64,000 nt of DNA from Cinnamomum chago (taxonomy: Eukaryota; Streptophyta; Magnoliopsida; Laurales; Lauraceae), in NCBI GenBank assembly GCA_038049695.1, contig CP142456.1, positions 70,277,422 through 70,341,421 on the forward strand, read 5' to 3'. A program made the position numbers and the translations under genes. The notes beneath the pieces were generated by a model, which saw nothing but the letters and a program-made list of their open reading frames with translations, made no database searches and had not been told where the DNA came from. The first letter of the stretch is position 1, and each line of letters begins with the position of its first letter. Shown piece by piece: positions 33,726 to 44,349 of the stretch.

Positions 33726-34752
33726 AATAGTATTTTTCAGGCTATTTTTATTTTTTTTTAAATCATATATGGCACCAATATATTTTTCTAAGATGGAGAC
33801 AAAAAAAGTTAGATATAATGTGTTTGATAGGGCCTATTATAAGCTTAATAAATCTAAATCATCTCGTATTATAAGTTTAATAAATTTATATCATCTTCTA
33901 AATGGCCCACCGATATTAAGTGGGATCAAATCTTTCATTAGTTCAATAACACCATTATTGGCACTTGCATTACATAAAGTTAATAGAATAATTTTATTTT
34001 TAGTATTATATTTTTATTTCTTTTTATAATAGTGGATCATATCCTAGGTCAGTAATTATTGTATGCATTATCCAATCGATATCAGTATAATGTGAAATTA
34101 TTGAAATATAAAAACAGAACTTAATGCTATTTTTCCTAGTATGTTTTGAAAAATATTTTTTAAAGTCACTTATTCTTTTTTAAATATCTTTTTGGTAATT
34201 TCTGGCAGTCAATATAGAAATAATTCAATAACTATTAAAAAATTTACAAGTTAATATCTTAATTTATTGGCATTGTGATTTAAAAGCCTTAAACTATTAG
34301 AAGAACTTTGAGAAAATTGAGTCTGCATGCCCCCCTCCAGCCAAACTTGTCCCCACATGTTTGGATGCATAGGTGTTTATGCTTCTTCTCTGGTGGCCAA
34401 TGACACCTAAGGACTAGCAACTACATAGTTCTTTACAATATAAGTATTATGTTTTTTTCCACAATGTTTCAAACGACATCATTAGCATAAATCCTTTTTT
34501 AACAAGTCCAACTATAAGAAGTTTTGGCCTTTTTACCTTGAGTAGCGGTAGGAGAAATAGATTCTGTTTGGCTATCGACCTCTACATCATGCTCGAAACG
34601 TTTGGTCGAATCATCATGGCCAAAGTCAAAGTATTTCGATGGTCTGGCCATTTTATAAAATCAGAGTTTTAAACAAGACAAAATAGTTTTTTTTAATATA
34701 TTTATCCCCCAAAAACAAATATAACTTCTTAGAGAAAGAACTTAGAGCCATG

Positions 34753-34796
<44 letters not shown>
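33726..34796. other. AT-rich intergenic stretch
   Basis: Nothing recognised apart from an (AT)n microsatellite at about 34,756-34,798 bordering the next MITE. Confidence 0.5.
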
Positions 34797-34801
<5 letters not shown>

Positions 34802-34936
34802 TCTTATGAAAGATATCTTTCACTTTAAATGAGAGATAGGAGTGTGGGCCCTCACATTTAAGATGTTGGCATTGGATATTGATGTGAGGGCCCCCACGCA
34901 ATCTCTCATTTAAAGTGAGAGATATCTCTCACAGGA

Positions 34937-34942
<6 letters not shown>
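34797..34942. mobile_element. Complete fold-back MITE of the GAGATGCTCC family
   Basis: About 146 bp that is almost entirely one hairpin: left arm ATGAAAGATATCTTTCACTT and GGGCCCTCACATTTAAGATG; right arm GATGTGAGGGCCCCCACGCA and TTTAAAGTGAGAGATATCTC. It is inserted in (TA)n, consistent with a TA target as in Stowaway/Mariner-type MITEs; the microsatellite hides any TSD. Confidence 0.82.
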
Positions 34943-34968
<26 letters not shown>

Positions 34969-34972
<4 letters not shown>

Positions 34973-35302
34973 ATGGTCTAGTGAGGACCATCCTCACCAT
35001 TTTAAGTATGGACTCATCTCATCCGTCCGTTCTCTCAACAAATCCAACGCTCCACACGGTTCGCATATAACATAAGAGAGGGAAACGAAAAGTGGAAATT
35101 GAAAAGCGCTCTGCGATTTGGGGGGAACAGAAGGAGAAAACAGGAGCACCAGGGCCATTTCGCCGGAGCCAAATCGCGCGATCGAGAACTCTGCCGAAAT
35201 CTCATCTCTCTCTCTCGGCGTGCTATTTCTCTCTCCCGGCGTCCTATTTCTCTCTCCTCTCTTGCGACGAACCGCGGCACGTTCCTTTCCCTAAATCGAC
35301 AA
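34969..35302 (+). repeat. Left TIR of the MULE
   Basis: About 334 bp, inverted with respect to 42,053-42,385. Purine-rich then CT-rich, with repeated TATTTCTCTCTCCCGGCGTC-like units at its inner end. Open frames here on both strands are by-products of this composition. MULE TIRs often carry the transposase promoter; this is not shown here. Confidence 0.9.
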
Positions 35303-36681
35303 ATCCCAAAATCGGTTTTCACCCTCTCTCCGTTGCATGAACAATAGATCCCTTGCGTCATCTCCTGCATGACGTGCATCCCTCTCGTCGAGAGAAACTC
35401 GAACTCTCAATCGGAAAGCCATCTCGGACGAGCTGTGCATCCCCTGTCATCTCCGTCGCAGCTCTCCCGACCCGAATCAGGTCATCTCCTATCGCCTATT
35501 GTTGGGTTTTATTTTTGGTAATCCTTCTCATGTAATGAAAGTTTATGAAGGGGCTGAACTACATCACCAATTAGAAAACCCAAACAGTCCAAGATTATAT
35601 ACACAGTTTTTCATCATTAAGGGATGACTGTTTTAAAATGTCATAACACCTTGAGAATTCCGTAAACTCCAAAGTTAAATTCAGAATCAAGCAGTGAGCA
35701 GGCATTTCAGTCGGTTCACTATTTTCTGAGTAGTGTTTAATGTGCCCACCATTAGCATCCTACATTAAGTGAATAATCCATTAGTTAGAGGGATAACTAT
35801 TGTGATTGGAGTTAATTAGGGTTTTGGGCATTATTTAATCAATGCATCACCGTTTTCTGGAAAAGAATAAAGGTAGATTTCTAGGGTGCTCCCATTGCTC
35901 TATGGTGTTTATGCTTGTGATTTAATTTAACCTCATTGGGTATATCAATCCTACTTTTCCTTTCTCTCCTTTAAGACCTAAAAGAAGCATCAGTTAGTCA
36001 TTCTGTACTGCTAATACAGCACAGCAGCAGTATAAAAAACAGATTACATGTTGTCTTTTTCTGTTTTGTTAGAAATTAGAATCCATGACTGCGTCACAAA
36101 GATCCTTCATTTCATTTGTTCAATCATATTAATACCACCAAATCTATCTATCTATCAAAACCACATACCAAACCAAATCAACTAAACCCATAAAAATCAC
36201 TACTTGTTAGTTTAGTGGCAGATCCATTTTTGGAGTATGGGGCATGGTTAGAAGTAGGATGAGATAGTTTTGCAAGAGAATCGTGAAATGTATATAGTAA
36301 GTTTGGAGATTATAACTTCACAAATTTTGATGATATTTCATAGTATGAGATAACTTTTCAAAAGTAATAATAAAAATTAAGGTAGGGTAAGCAAGATGAC
36401 CTGTTTCCTACTTTAAAGTGCATTTGGATGCATTTTGCTTCAATGCTAGGTGGCTTCAATGCTGGGTGGCTACAAACTTTAAATTATAATTGGAGCCATG
36501 TTTCCTACTTAAAATTATATGTTTTGTACATATGTAATTTTCCATACAGTTTAGTCTGAATATGCCGAGATTGGAATGTAAGGGAATAACATTTTGTTTG
36601 GGGAAAATTTTATTCAGAATTCAAGTGGTTTTAAAGCAGATCCAGAGGACCACCACTCGCGAGGGACTATCCACCATTCTA

Positions 36682-39159
36682 TCCATGGATGACCCTATAT
36701 CTTTTCACCCAGCTCTGTTCTCTCAAACCTTGCCCGCTGGTAATGAGGTAGAAGAGTTCTCCAGCTCCGACCATGAAGAAAACCCAAACCACCATGGAAA
36801 CACTCAGGTATTTTTCAAATAATATATTTTGGAGTTACTTTATTTTTATTTTATTTATTTATTTTTGTGTTCAGAATATATGACGGGAAACTATTCTATG
36901 TTATTTACCTGACAATGTCTTTCTTCACGAGTGATCCCTAAGAATAATTTTTTTTCCTTCATATATAATCTGGGACTATTGTTCACTTTTTTTCAATGGA
37001 TGAGAAGTTGGAATCAGTTGCATCCTCCATGGGTAGAATCTTCGTACTTGAAGTAGATAAGGATAAAACGCCACGGTTGGGAATTTATTTTCATGACTTG
37101 GAAGAAGCTTACGAATTTTATAATACTTATGCGAGGGTTGCTGGTTTTGGTATTAGACGTGGTTCAGATAAAAAAAAAGAGGGGTGAAGTATGTTGAAAG
37201 CAGTTTATGTGCGCTAAATAAGGTCAAAGAATGGAAAAGGAAGGTCGTGGTTTTGTGGCACAGAAGCGTGTTTTATATACGAAAGAAAATTGTGGATCAG
37301 AGATTGTTGTGAAAAAAATTACAATCGGACATTGGGTTGTTAACAAATTTGTTGAAGAACATACTCATGTCTTATCTACCCCAAGTAAGACTCATATGTT
37401 TCGTTCACACCGTAGGATTACTCTAGCTCATAAAAAATTAATAGATACTTTTGAAGAAAATAACATACGCCGGCAAATAAAATGGGACCCTTAAGCACAG
37501 AAGCTGGTGGTTTAGGAGCAGTTGGTTTCAATAAGCAGGACATGAGAAATCACCATCGAGACAAGAAGAATGCAAAGAAGGGGCGAGATGGTAAGATGTT
37601 GTATGAGTATTTCGAATACATGAAAGAAATGAATCCGGGTTTTTCTTATTCTATAGAGACAAATGAGAACAATCAAATCAAGCATGTATTTTGGGCAGAT
37701 CACCTATGTTGTCTTTCATACATCGTTTTTGTTGATGTTGTTACTTTTGACACAACATATCAAACCAATAAATATGATCTTATCTTCGGTGCATTTATGG
37801 GAGTAAATCACCATGATCAAACGGACATCTTCGGAAGTGATTTTTTATTAAATGAGAGTTTTGATTCATTTGTGTGGCTATTTAAAAGTTGGTTGGAAGC
37901 TATGCCTGCGGGTCCACCAGAAGCGATTGTAACAGACCAAGATCCCACAATGAGGAAAGCAATTAAGCACGTTATGCCTGCCACATGACATCGATTTTGT
38001 GTCTGGCACATTATGCAAAAGTTGCCATTTAAGTTAGGTGGAATTGCAATTCAAGCTGACAGGCTTATGGATGCAATAAATAAAGCTACTTACAATGCTA
38101 TCTCAACGGAACATTTTGAGATGGAATGGGCAACTATTCAAAATCAATATAAATTGAATGAAAACAGTTGACTAGAAGACATGTACAAACTTCATGAGAT
38201 GTGGATACCAATCTTCTTGAAGGGCACGTTTTTTTGCCGGAATGTCATCATCGCAGAGAGGTGAAAGTCTCAATGCCTTCCTTAAGTAGTTTGAAACACA
38301 TAAGTGTGGTTTGCATGACTTTATGATGAGCTTTGAACGTGCCATCACATGTCAAAGGTATCAAGAGTTAAAAGCAGAGCATAAAAACTTGCAAACGAAG
38401 CCAAAGCTCCTAACTGGTTTGGAGATGGAGGAACAAATGGCTGTAATATATTCGAGAAAAGTTTTTCATGAGTTTCAGATATAATTCATGGCAATGGTAT
38501 CATCCATTCCAAAACTTGTAAAGGAAGATGCGGCAAAGAGCATTTATGATGTTTGGTCCATGAAAAATAAGTGCAAAACTTCTGAAATGGTCATTTTCAA
38601 GAAAGATTCTCAATGTGCAAACTGCTCTTGCAAACTATTTGAGTTTCGAGGAATTCATTGTAGTCATATAATTGCAGCATTGAAACACAAGATGATTTTC
38701 ACCTTGCCTGAGCATTTTATATTAAAGAGATGGACTCGTCACGCGAGAGATGGTACAGAATATAACAAATGTGTGATGGTGGGGAATACTACTGGTGGCA
38801 ACTCGTTGATTGTCCGGCATGGTGATTTGTCTTATTGGGGCAATATGGTTTCTAATAAGACAAGTATATGTTCAAAGACATACGAATATGCAAGAAATGT
38901 TTTGACTGATCTTCATAAAATGTGTCGCCAAATAAATCAACTTGAACTTGGAGGAGAACATACATCCGGTGGAAAAAACAAAGTGGTTAGTGATGCAGTG
39001 CAATTGATTGAACCACCTCATGCTACAACAAATGGCCGTCCAAAAAGACTAAAGTCGTCAAAGGAGAAAGCTCAAAAGAAAAAACGACTTTGTCGTGGAT
39101 GCAACAAGCGTGGTGTTTCACATGACAAATGGAATTGTCCAGTTCTCTTAAATAGGTAG
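36682..39159 (+). pseudogene. MULE transposase of the FAR1/FHY3 (FRS) type, disrupted
   Basis: Domain order is complete. A first exon-like segment MDDPISFHPALFSQTLP ends at a GT donor near 36,807. A FAR1 DNA-binding region follows (YFHDLEEAYEFYNTYARVAG, 37.08-37.4 kb). The MULE catalytic domain has Asp in VTFDTTY and IVTDQD, the CVWH motif, and SSSQRGESLNAF, a candidate for the third acidic residue. A SWIM zinc finger CSCKLFEFRGIHCSH (38.6 kb) and a C-terminal knuckle-like CRGCNKRGVSHDKWNC end the gene. Lesions: frameshifts in an A run (37,171-37,179), near 37,480 and in a T run (about 38,227-38,233); stops at 37,195, 37,219, 37,986, 38,169, 38,287 and 38,482. Outside elements this fold has been domesticated as FAR1/FHY3 transcription factors, but flanking TIRs make this a transposon gene. 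Confidence 0.9.
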
Positions 39160-42052
39160 TTTTTTCACTCTTTTTCTTTTTTTCTTTTTTATTTTTTTCA
39201 GTTTTGTTCTTTTTAAATTCATCACTAATTGCGTTGACTGTGTTTATATTTCAAGGGGATTGTTGATCTACATGTGGACATTCCAAGAATGTCAGAAGCC
39301 CCATCCGATACGTCTGTTGAAGGAAGCTCTTCGAATGTGTCCGATTCCAATGTTATTGAGAAAGGAAGAATCATTTGTGATTGAGAAAGGAAGAAGCATA
39401 TGTGTCAATTACATAAATGATTGTTGCTTGGGCATTGTGAATGTTCAATGACAAAATGGAATTGTGAATTTTCATTTGTTGAATGACACTCTGAATTTTG
39501 AATGGCAATGGTCTTTGCAGTGGTATTTGCCATTTAGTTGGATTGTGAATTTTCATTTGTTGCAGTGGTATTTGCTGGGCAGTGAAGTTGTTTTTACACC
39601 CAATGTAGTTATTAATGTATTGTAACAACTAATTTGGGTCCAGAAAGGTGGAAAGCCAAAATGCCACCTTAGATGAAATGGCCCTTAATATAGAAAATGT
39701 TGAATTTCTTTTATCCAATGAAATCCTTTTAGCCTTAGTAGTATTCACTTCTGATTTGGACGTAAGTTTCTGTCATTTTTATGTATGAATGTTTTCCGTG
39801 GTGATCATTTAAAATGTTTGGAGGTATAATCCATGATGCATTGAAGTTTCACTCTACAATTTACAATGTATAACCGAATTGCATGATGTGTTTCTTTTCT
39901 TTTTGGGCGCGACAGGTTGACAGTAAAACTGATGTTCCACCCTCTCCGGGTGTCGTCTTTGAATCCAGCACTGTTAAGAAGGAACCAATCCAAACCGAAG
40001 CACAAAAAACATGGCCTTCTCTCCTTATATTGCGTAAGATGATCTACTATATATTGCCTATTGTAGCACAGGTGCACAGGACATTCTCTTAACCATCTCT
40101 AATTGCTTTCATAGATATGAAGATTTGAAGCCACCAACATCTCATACTCCAAGCCCTAGTACTACTCCTGAAAGTCTTAAAGAAAGCCATGTGAATGCAA
40201 CAAAGGCATAATTGACTTTTGATCTTCAAATAGAAATATGATGGAATTAATCTTCATCTATCAAATCAGCACATAAAATATACACAACTGTGCAAATAAC
40301 TTCCATGTTCCGACATACACAAAACTTGTTTTTAAACCTTCAAAGAAAACATATCCCCAGAGCATGTATTTCATGCCTGGCTGAACAAGAAAACTAGGAT
40401 TACAATACAGCACGCAACTATAATAGCATGATAAATTTTTCTCAGATATGCATTTCGAATTTTCTCTATTTCAATGAGAACTTCCAATATGGACTCTAAC
40501 TTTTTAACAACCACTATCAAATTTTCTCTTTCACATGTCATTGAATTAGCTTCGTCAAGCTGCCAATGCACTACTTCATCTTTCCAAAGAAATGCACCAC
40601 AGCCATTTTCATCCTACATAAAGTTTTACACACATAAAAAATAGTTAACGCTAGATTTGAAACCTTAACAACACATAGTGACTAGTTTTTGATGTAGCCT
40701 AAACACACTTACTTTCCAATTTGGGCATTTCTAAAATTTGCTATTTGAAATCAATTGCGTACGAGAAGTATATAATTTCATCCCTCCGGCTCCACATCGG
40801 CATTTTGGAGTACATTCAGAATGGGTTGTATTAGAAGATGACATTCTATGCAAATAATATTGTGAGTTGAAATAACCCCAGCAACAAAAAAAAAAAAAAA
40901 AAAAAAATTACAGTTCAAGCAATCCAAAGTAATAAAAAAAAAGAACTAATAGCCATGGTTTGACAAATGACCATAATCCACATAAGTAATTGCGAAAATG
41001 AGAGTCGGGCAGCATTGCGAAAATTTCTACTGGTATCTACAAGGGAATTCATGACAATAAGAAATCCATATAAAATGGATGCCAGCAACCTACCATCAAC
41101 AAAACAAAACAAAAAGAGCCTTCTAATCCCCTTCATCACCAAATATCTGTATTAAAGAGTGCGTATTCATCATGTATTTTGGACCATTTCATCTCTGAAT
41201 TCTGACTATATATGTATGATCAAAATTCAAAACTTAAAACATGGAAATTGACTATCACAAGCAAAAAAAAATTCTAAATGCAAGAAATGTAGCATTGGTG
41301 GATAAATGTTATTGGTTTACTATCCAGTGGCACAAAAACTAGAAAAAAATAAAAGAGAAAAACATTGAGCTAAACAATTATGGATTCATAACACTAAATA
41401 AATAGGCAAAACTCGCAAATATTCCTACCAAAATAAAACAAACCCTAATGCAATTACAAAACACACAAAAACCCCAAAACAAGTTTAAAAAAATCAAAAC
41501 TAAATAAACATCAACAATAATAACAACAAAGTATCTGTGTAATAATAGTTAGCATTTGAGAGAGTTGATCAATATCTGTGTAAGGTACACTCGAAAAATG
41601 CATTTTAATGCCAAATGCACCCAACTCCCATTTCTTGAAACAATACCCATTTCTTCAAAAGCACCCAACCATCAAAAAACCCCAAGACATATAAGCATAA
41701 ATAATGAATTGTTAGCAAGCATTTCTTTAAACAGCTACAGGGCATAGTAGTATCCAACTTACGAGTCCTTCGTTTAAGTGGCTCTGGATGACGATGACGG
41801 GGCCAGGGATGTCAGCGAAGTAGTGAGTGACCCAGTTGATGGCGGTCACTCGCAGGCTGTTGTCTTCTTCACGGGCAGCAGGCAGGGGGGAGCGGGGAAA
41901 GGGGGCAGAGAGAGGAGCTGCCTGGGCTTTGGGCCTTCTTTGGGGTTGCCCAAATGGGCAACATTGTTGGAGACGCAGATAACCGAGATAGCTTGGGGCC
42001 AAGCCGGATCGAAGACCGGAGAGAAGAACCTAGGTGACGAAGAGAGGGTCTG
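39160..42052. other. 3' internal region of the MULE
   Basis: AT-rich. Two short frames (PPSPGVVFESSTVKKEP at about 39,937 and TSHTPSPSTTPESLKESH at about 40,138) could be small C-terminal exons of the transposase gene, but no splice signals decide it. Nothing else recognised until the right TIR. Confidence 0.45.
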
Positions 42053-42385
42053 AGTCGATTTGGGGAGAGGAACGTGCCGGCGGTTCGTCGCGAGAGAGGA
42101 GAGAGAAATAGGACGCTGAGAGAAAGAGAGGTGCGAGAGAGGAGAGAGATGAGATTTCGGCAGAGGTCTCGATCGCGCGATTTGGCTCCGGCAAAATGGC
42201 CCTAGTGCTCCTGTTTTCTCCTTCCCTTCCCCCCAAATCGCATAGCGCTTTTCTTTTTCCACTTTTCGTTTCCCTCTCTTATGTTATATGTGAACAGTGT
42301 GGAGCGGTGGATTTGTTGAGAGAACGGACGGATGGGATGAGTCCATACTTAAAATAGTGAGGACGGTCCTCACAAGACCGTTTCC
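42053..42385 (-). repeat. Right TIR of the MULE
   Basis: Reverse complement matches 34,969-35,302, sharing CTCAACAAATCCA, ATAACATAAGAGAGGGAAAC, AAATCGCGCGATCGAGA and CGGCACGTTCC with a modest number of substitutions. Confidence 0.9.
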
Positions 42386-42395
42386 CATATATATG

Positions 42396-42582
42396 TGAGG
42401 GGTATTCAAGTGAGGAATTTCCTCACCATGTGTGGTGAGAAACTCCTTTTTCGGAATGTTTCAAGTACAAAAGGGTGTACTCCCTTCAAGTACAAAAGCC
42501 CTTTTATACTTGAAACCTCCCCGAAAAAGGGAGTCCCTCACCATACATGGTGAGGGAATCCCTCACTTGAATATTGTCATAT
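42396..42582. mobile_element. Second fold-back MITE type (TATTCAAGTGAGG family)
   Basis: Near-complete hairpin of about 185 bp: the left arm TATTCAAGTGAGGAATTTCC, TCACCATGTGTGGTGAG and TTTCAAGTACAAAAGG is mirrored by TTTTATACTTGAAACC, CTCACCATACATGGTGAG and CCCTCACTTGAATA. Flanked by TATATA; TA target presumed. It abuts the right end of the MULE. Confidence 0.8.
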
Positions 42583-43006
42583 ATAGGAGATGCTCCTATA
42601 TATGGGAGCATCTCTCTCACCTTACTATGAGAGATAAAGGTAGGATGCACTCACATTTAAGTTGTTGGCATTGGATATGAATATGAGAGCCCCCACCTTA
42701 TCTCTCATATAAGGTAAGAGATATCTCTCATATGAGCATCTCCCTATATATATAAGAGATAGGGGTGGGGGGCCTTACATTTAAGTTGTTGCCATTGGAT
42801 ATAAATGTAAGGCCCCCCACCCAATCTTTCATTTAAGGTAAGAGATATCTCTCTTAGGAAAATCTCCCTATATATATAAATATATATATATGAGAGATAG
42901 GGGTGAGGGCCCTCACATTTAAGTTGTTGCCATTGGATATAGATGTAAGGGCCTCAACCGAATCTTTGATTTAAGGTGAGAGATATCTTTCTTAAGAGCA
43001 TCTCAA
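42583..43006. mobile_element. Cluster of three GAGATGCTCC-family fold-back MITEs
   Basis: One complete copy (42,583-42,748, AGGAGATGCTCC to GAGCATCTCC) is followed by two copies lacking their left outer arm (42,752-42,871 and 42,890-43,006), each repeating GAGATAGGGGTG, CATTTAAGTTGTTG and CATTGGATAT. Joined through short TATATA tracts. The head-to-tail order suggests insertion into the TA ends of earlier copies, or local duplication. Confidence 0.85.
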
Positions 43007-43200
43007 AAACTCCTCTATCTCAAAAGGGGAGTATTTGCCCCTATCTATTAGCCAATGATTTAAGAGAATGTATAAAATATTCAGAGTTTTAGGAGAATAT
43101 TTAGGAGAGATAATGAATAAATGTAACATTGATGACACGTGTCACACTTTCATTGGCTAAAAAATGGGCGTTTTTTAAAAAAAAAGACACCCGAAGAGTT
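43007..43200. mobile_element. Possible further MITE (AAAACTCCTC ends)
   Basis: Starts CAAAAACTCCTCTATCTC and ends CGAAGAGTTTTGTA, weakly inverted, with an inner TAGCCAATGA/TCATTGGCTA pair that mirrors well. Boundaries and TSD not fixed. Confidence 0.45.
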
Positions 43201-43456
43201 TTGTAGTGTTACTCATATATATACACATATTGAGTAGGGCTCTCCTAAGCTGTAGAGATGGAATAATGCTGGTCCCACAAATTAAAGTTGATTATATCTG
43301 TTTTTTTGCATGATGAAACTGAAAAATCCTATTCTGATTGAATTTATCTTGATTTTGGAGACGATCATCATATAAAAAACAACGATAATCAACTTTGAAT
43401 TGTAGTATCAGTACTAGTTCAACTTAGAATAGGTGGTCTTATATATATATATATAT

Positions 43457-43605
43457 GGAGATGTTCTTATGAAAGCATCTCTCACCTTATTACAAGAGAT
43501 GAGGTGGGGGGCCTCACATCCATATCTAATGCCAATAATTTAAATATGAGGGCCTCACTCTTATCTCTCATAATAAGATAAAAGATGCTCTTATAGGAAT
43601 ATCTC
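43457..43605. mobile_element. Fold-back MITE, diverged GAGATGCTCC family member
   Basis: Both arms present but worn (GGAGATGTTCTTATGAAAGC on the left, GATGCTCTTATAGGAATATC on the right) around GGGGGGCCTCACATCCATAT and AATATGAGGGCCTCACTC. Bordered on both sides by (TA)n. Confidence 0.78.
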
Positions 43606-43616
43606 ATATATATATG

Positions 43617-43649
<33 letters not shown>

Positions 43650-44349
43650 GAGGTAGGTGTTGAGAAATGAGGGGTGGACGGGGGTATTTATCACTTTCCA
43701 ATTGCTAAAATGGCAAAAATACCATAAATATGACCTTTTTTAGTTATCATTGATGGGGGTACAATGGTAAGAAAACCGTCACAGGTCCCCGCTCGGGCAC
43801 CTTTGCCCAGCACAACCCGGGCCGTAATGGGCTGCACTCATGCCGAGTCGCCCAGCCTCAACCCAATTATCATCCTCGTGTACAACTAAGAAGAGTAAGT
43901 ATCTTGTGATTGCATGGGTATCACTAAACTCAATGGTGACCCCAGAATTTTCATTTGAACAAAGTAAACCCAAAAAAGTAGTTGCAGAGTGGGGATCGTC
44001 GGGCAAACTCGGGATTTTTACGTGAGTTTTGGAGATGTACTTGGGATTTTTATGTAGGGTATGGAGGTGGACACACAATTTTCACATGAGTTTTAGAGGT
44101 GGATCCAAATTCAGGCGATGGCCCTATAACCTTACACGTGGGTACACCCATAACTAAACTAAAGCTATAAGGTGATTATATGCTTCTAATTGAGGTCCTT
44201 TGTCATGACATATAAATGAGAAATTGGAAGAAATTGATGGAGGTTATGACGGTTGTCCCATATTGGCAAACTAGCTTTCATAGACGCTCTTAAAAGAGGT
44301 AGCGGATTCTCTAACCTAGCTCGTGGTTCCTCGCACATGTTAGCCAAAC
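43606..44349. other. Intergenic stretch before the duplicated block
   Basis: Contains a (TA)n/(GA)n tract at about 43,608-43,650 and GC-rich text near 43,790-43,870. No gene recognised. It does not visibly align with the U-box gene upstream of 8.65 kb. Confidence 0.45.

Larger units (their letters stand above)
34969..42385 (+). mobile_element. Mutator-like element (MULE), ~7.4 kb, with long TIRs and a FAR1-type transposase
   Basis: The two ends are long inverted repeats: GAAAATGGTCTAGTGAGGAC on the left and, reverse-complemented from the right, GGAAACGGTCTTGTGAGGAC, continuing through ATTTTAAGTATGGACTCATC for about 335 bp. Between them on the plus strand is a FAR1/MULE/SWIM transposase gene (36.7-39.2 kb, possibly small exons to 40.2 kb). 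Flanks ATATATATG at 34,961-34,969 and 42,387-42,395 could be a 9-bp TSD (the first overlaps the boundary base), but the left one is in an AT microsatellite and has little weight. Size, TIR length and domain order are those of an autonomous MULE. The coding region is now disrupted, so it is probably immobile itself, though its TIRs look intact. It is intergenic. Confidence 0.9.

Noticed and set aside
34740..34968. Long (AT)n runs as possible origin or matrix-attachment sites
   Set aside because: They are simple microsatellites bordering MITEs; nothing else supports a function.
35035..35379. Arg/Glu-rich 114-codon minus-strand frame
   Set aside because: It lies inside the MULE left TIR and its inner CT-rich repeats; the mirrored TIR at 42 kb gives an equivalent frame. 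Composition artefact.
37231..39159. Possibility that the FAR1-like gene is a host FHY3/FAR1 transcription factor
   Set aside because: It is enclosed by ~335-bp TIRs and carries several stops and frameshifts, so it is a transposon gene.
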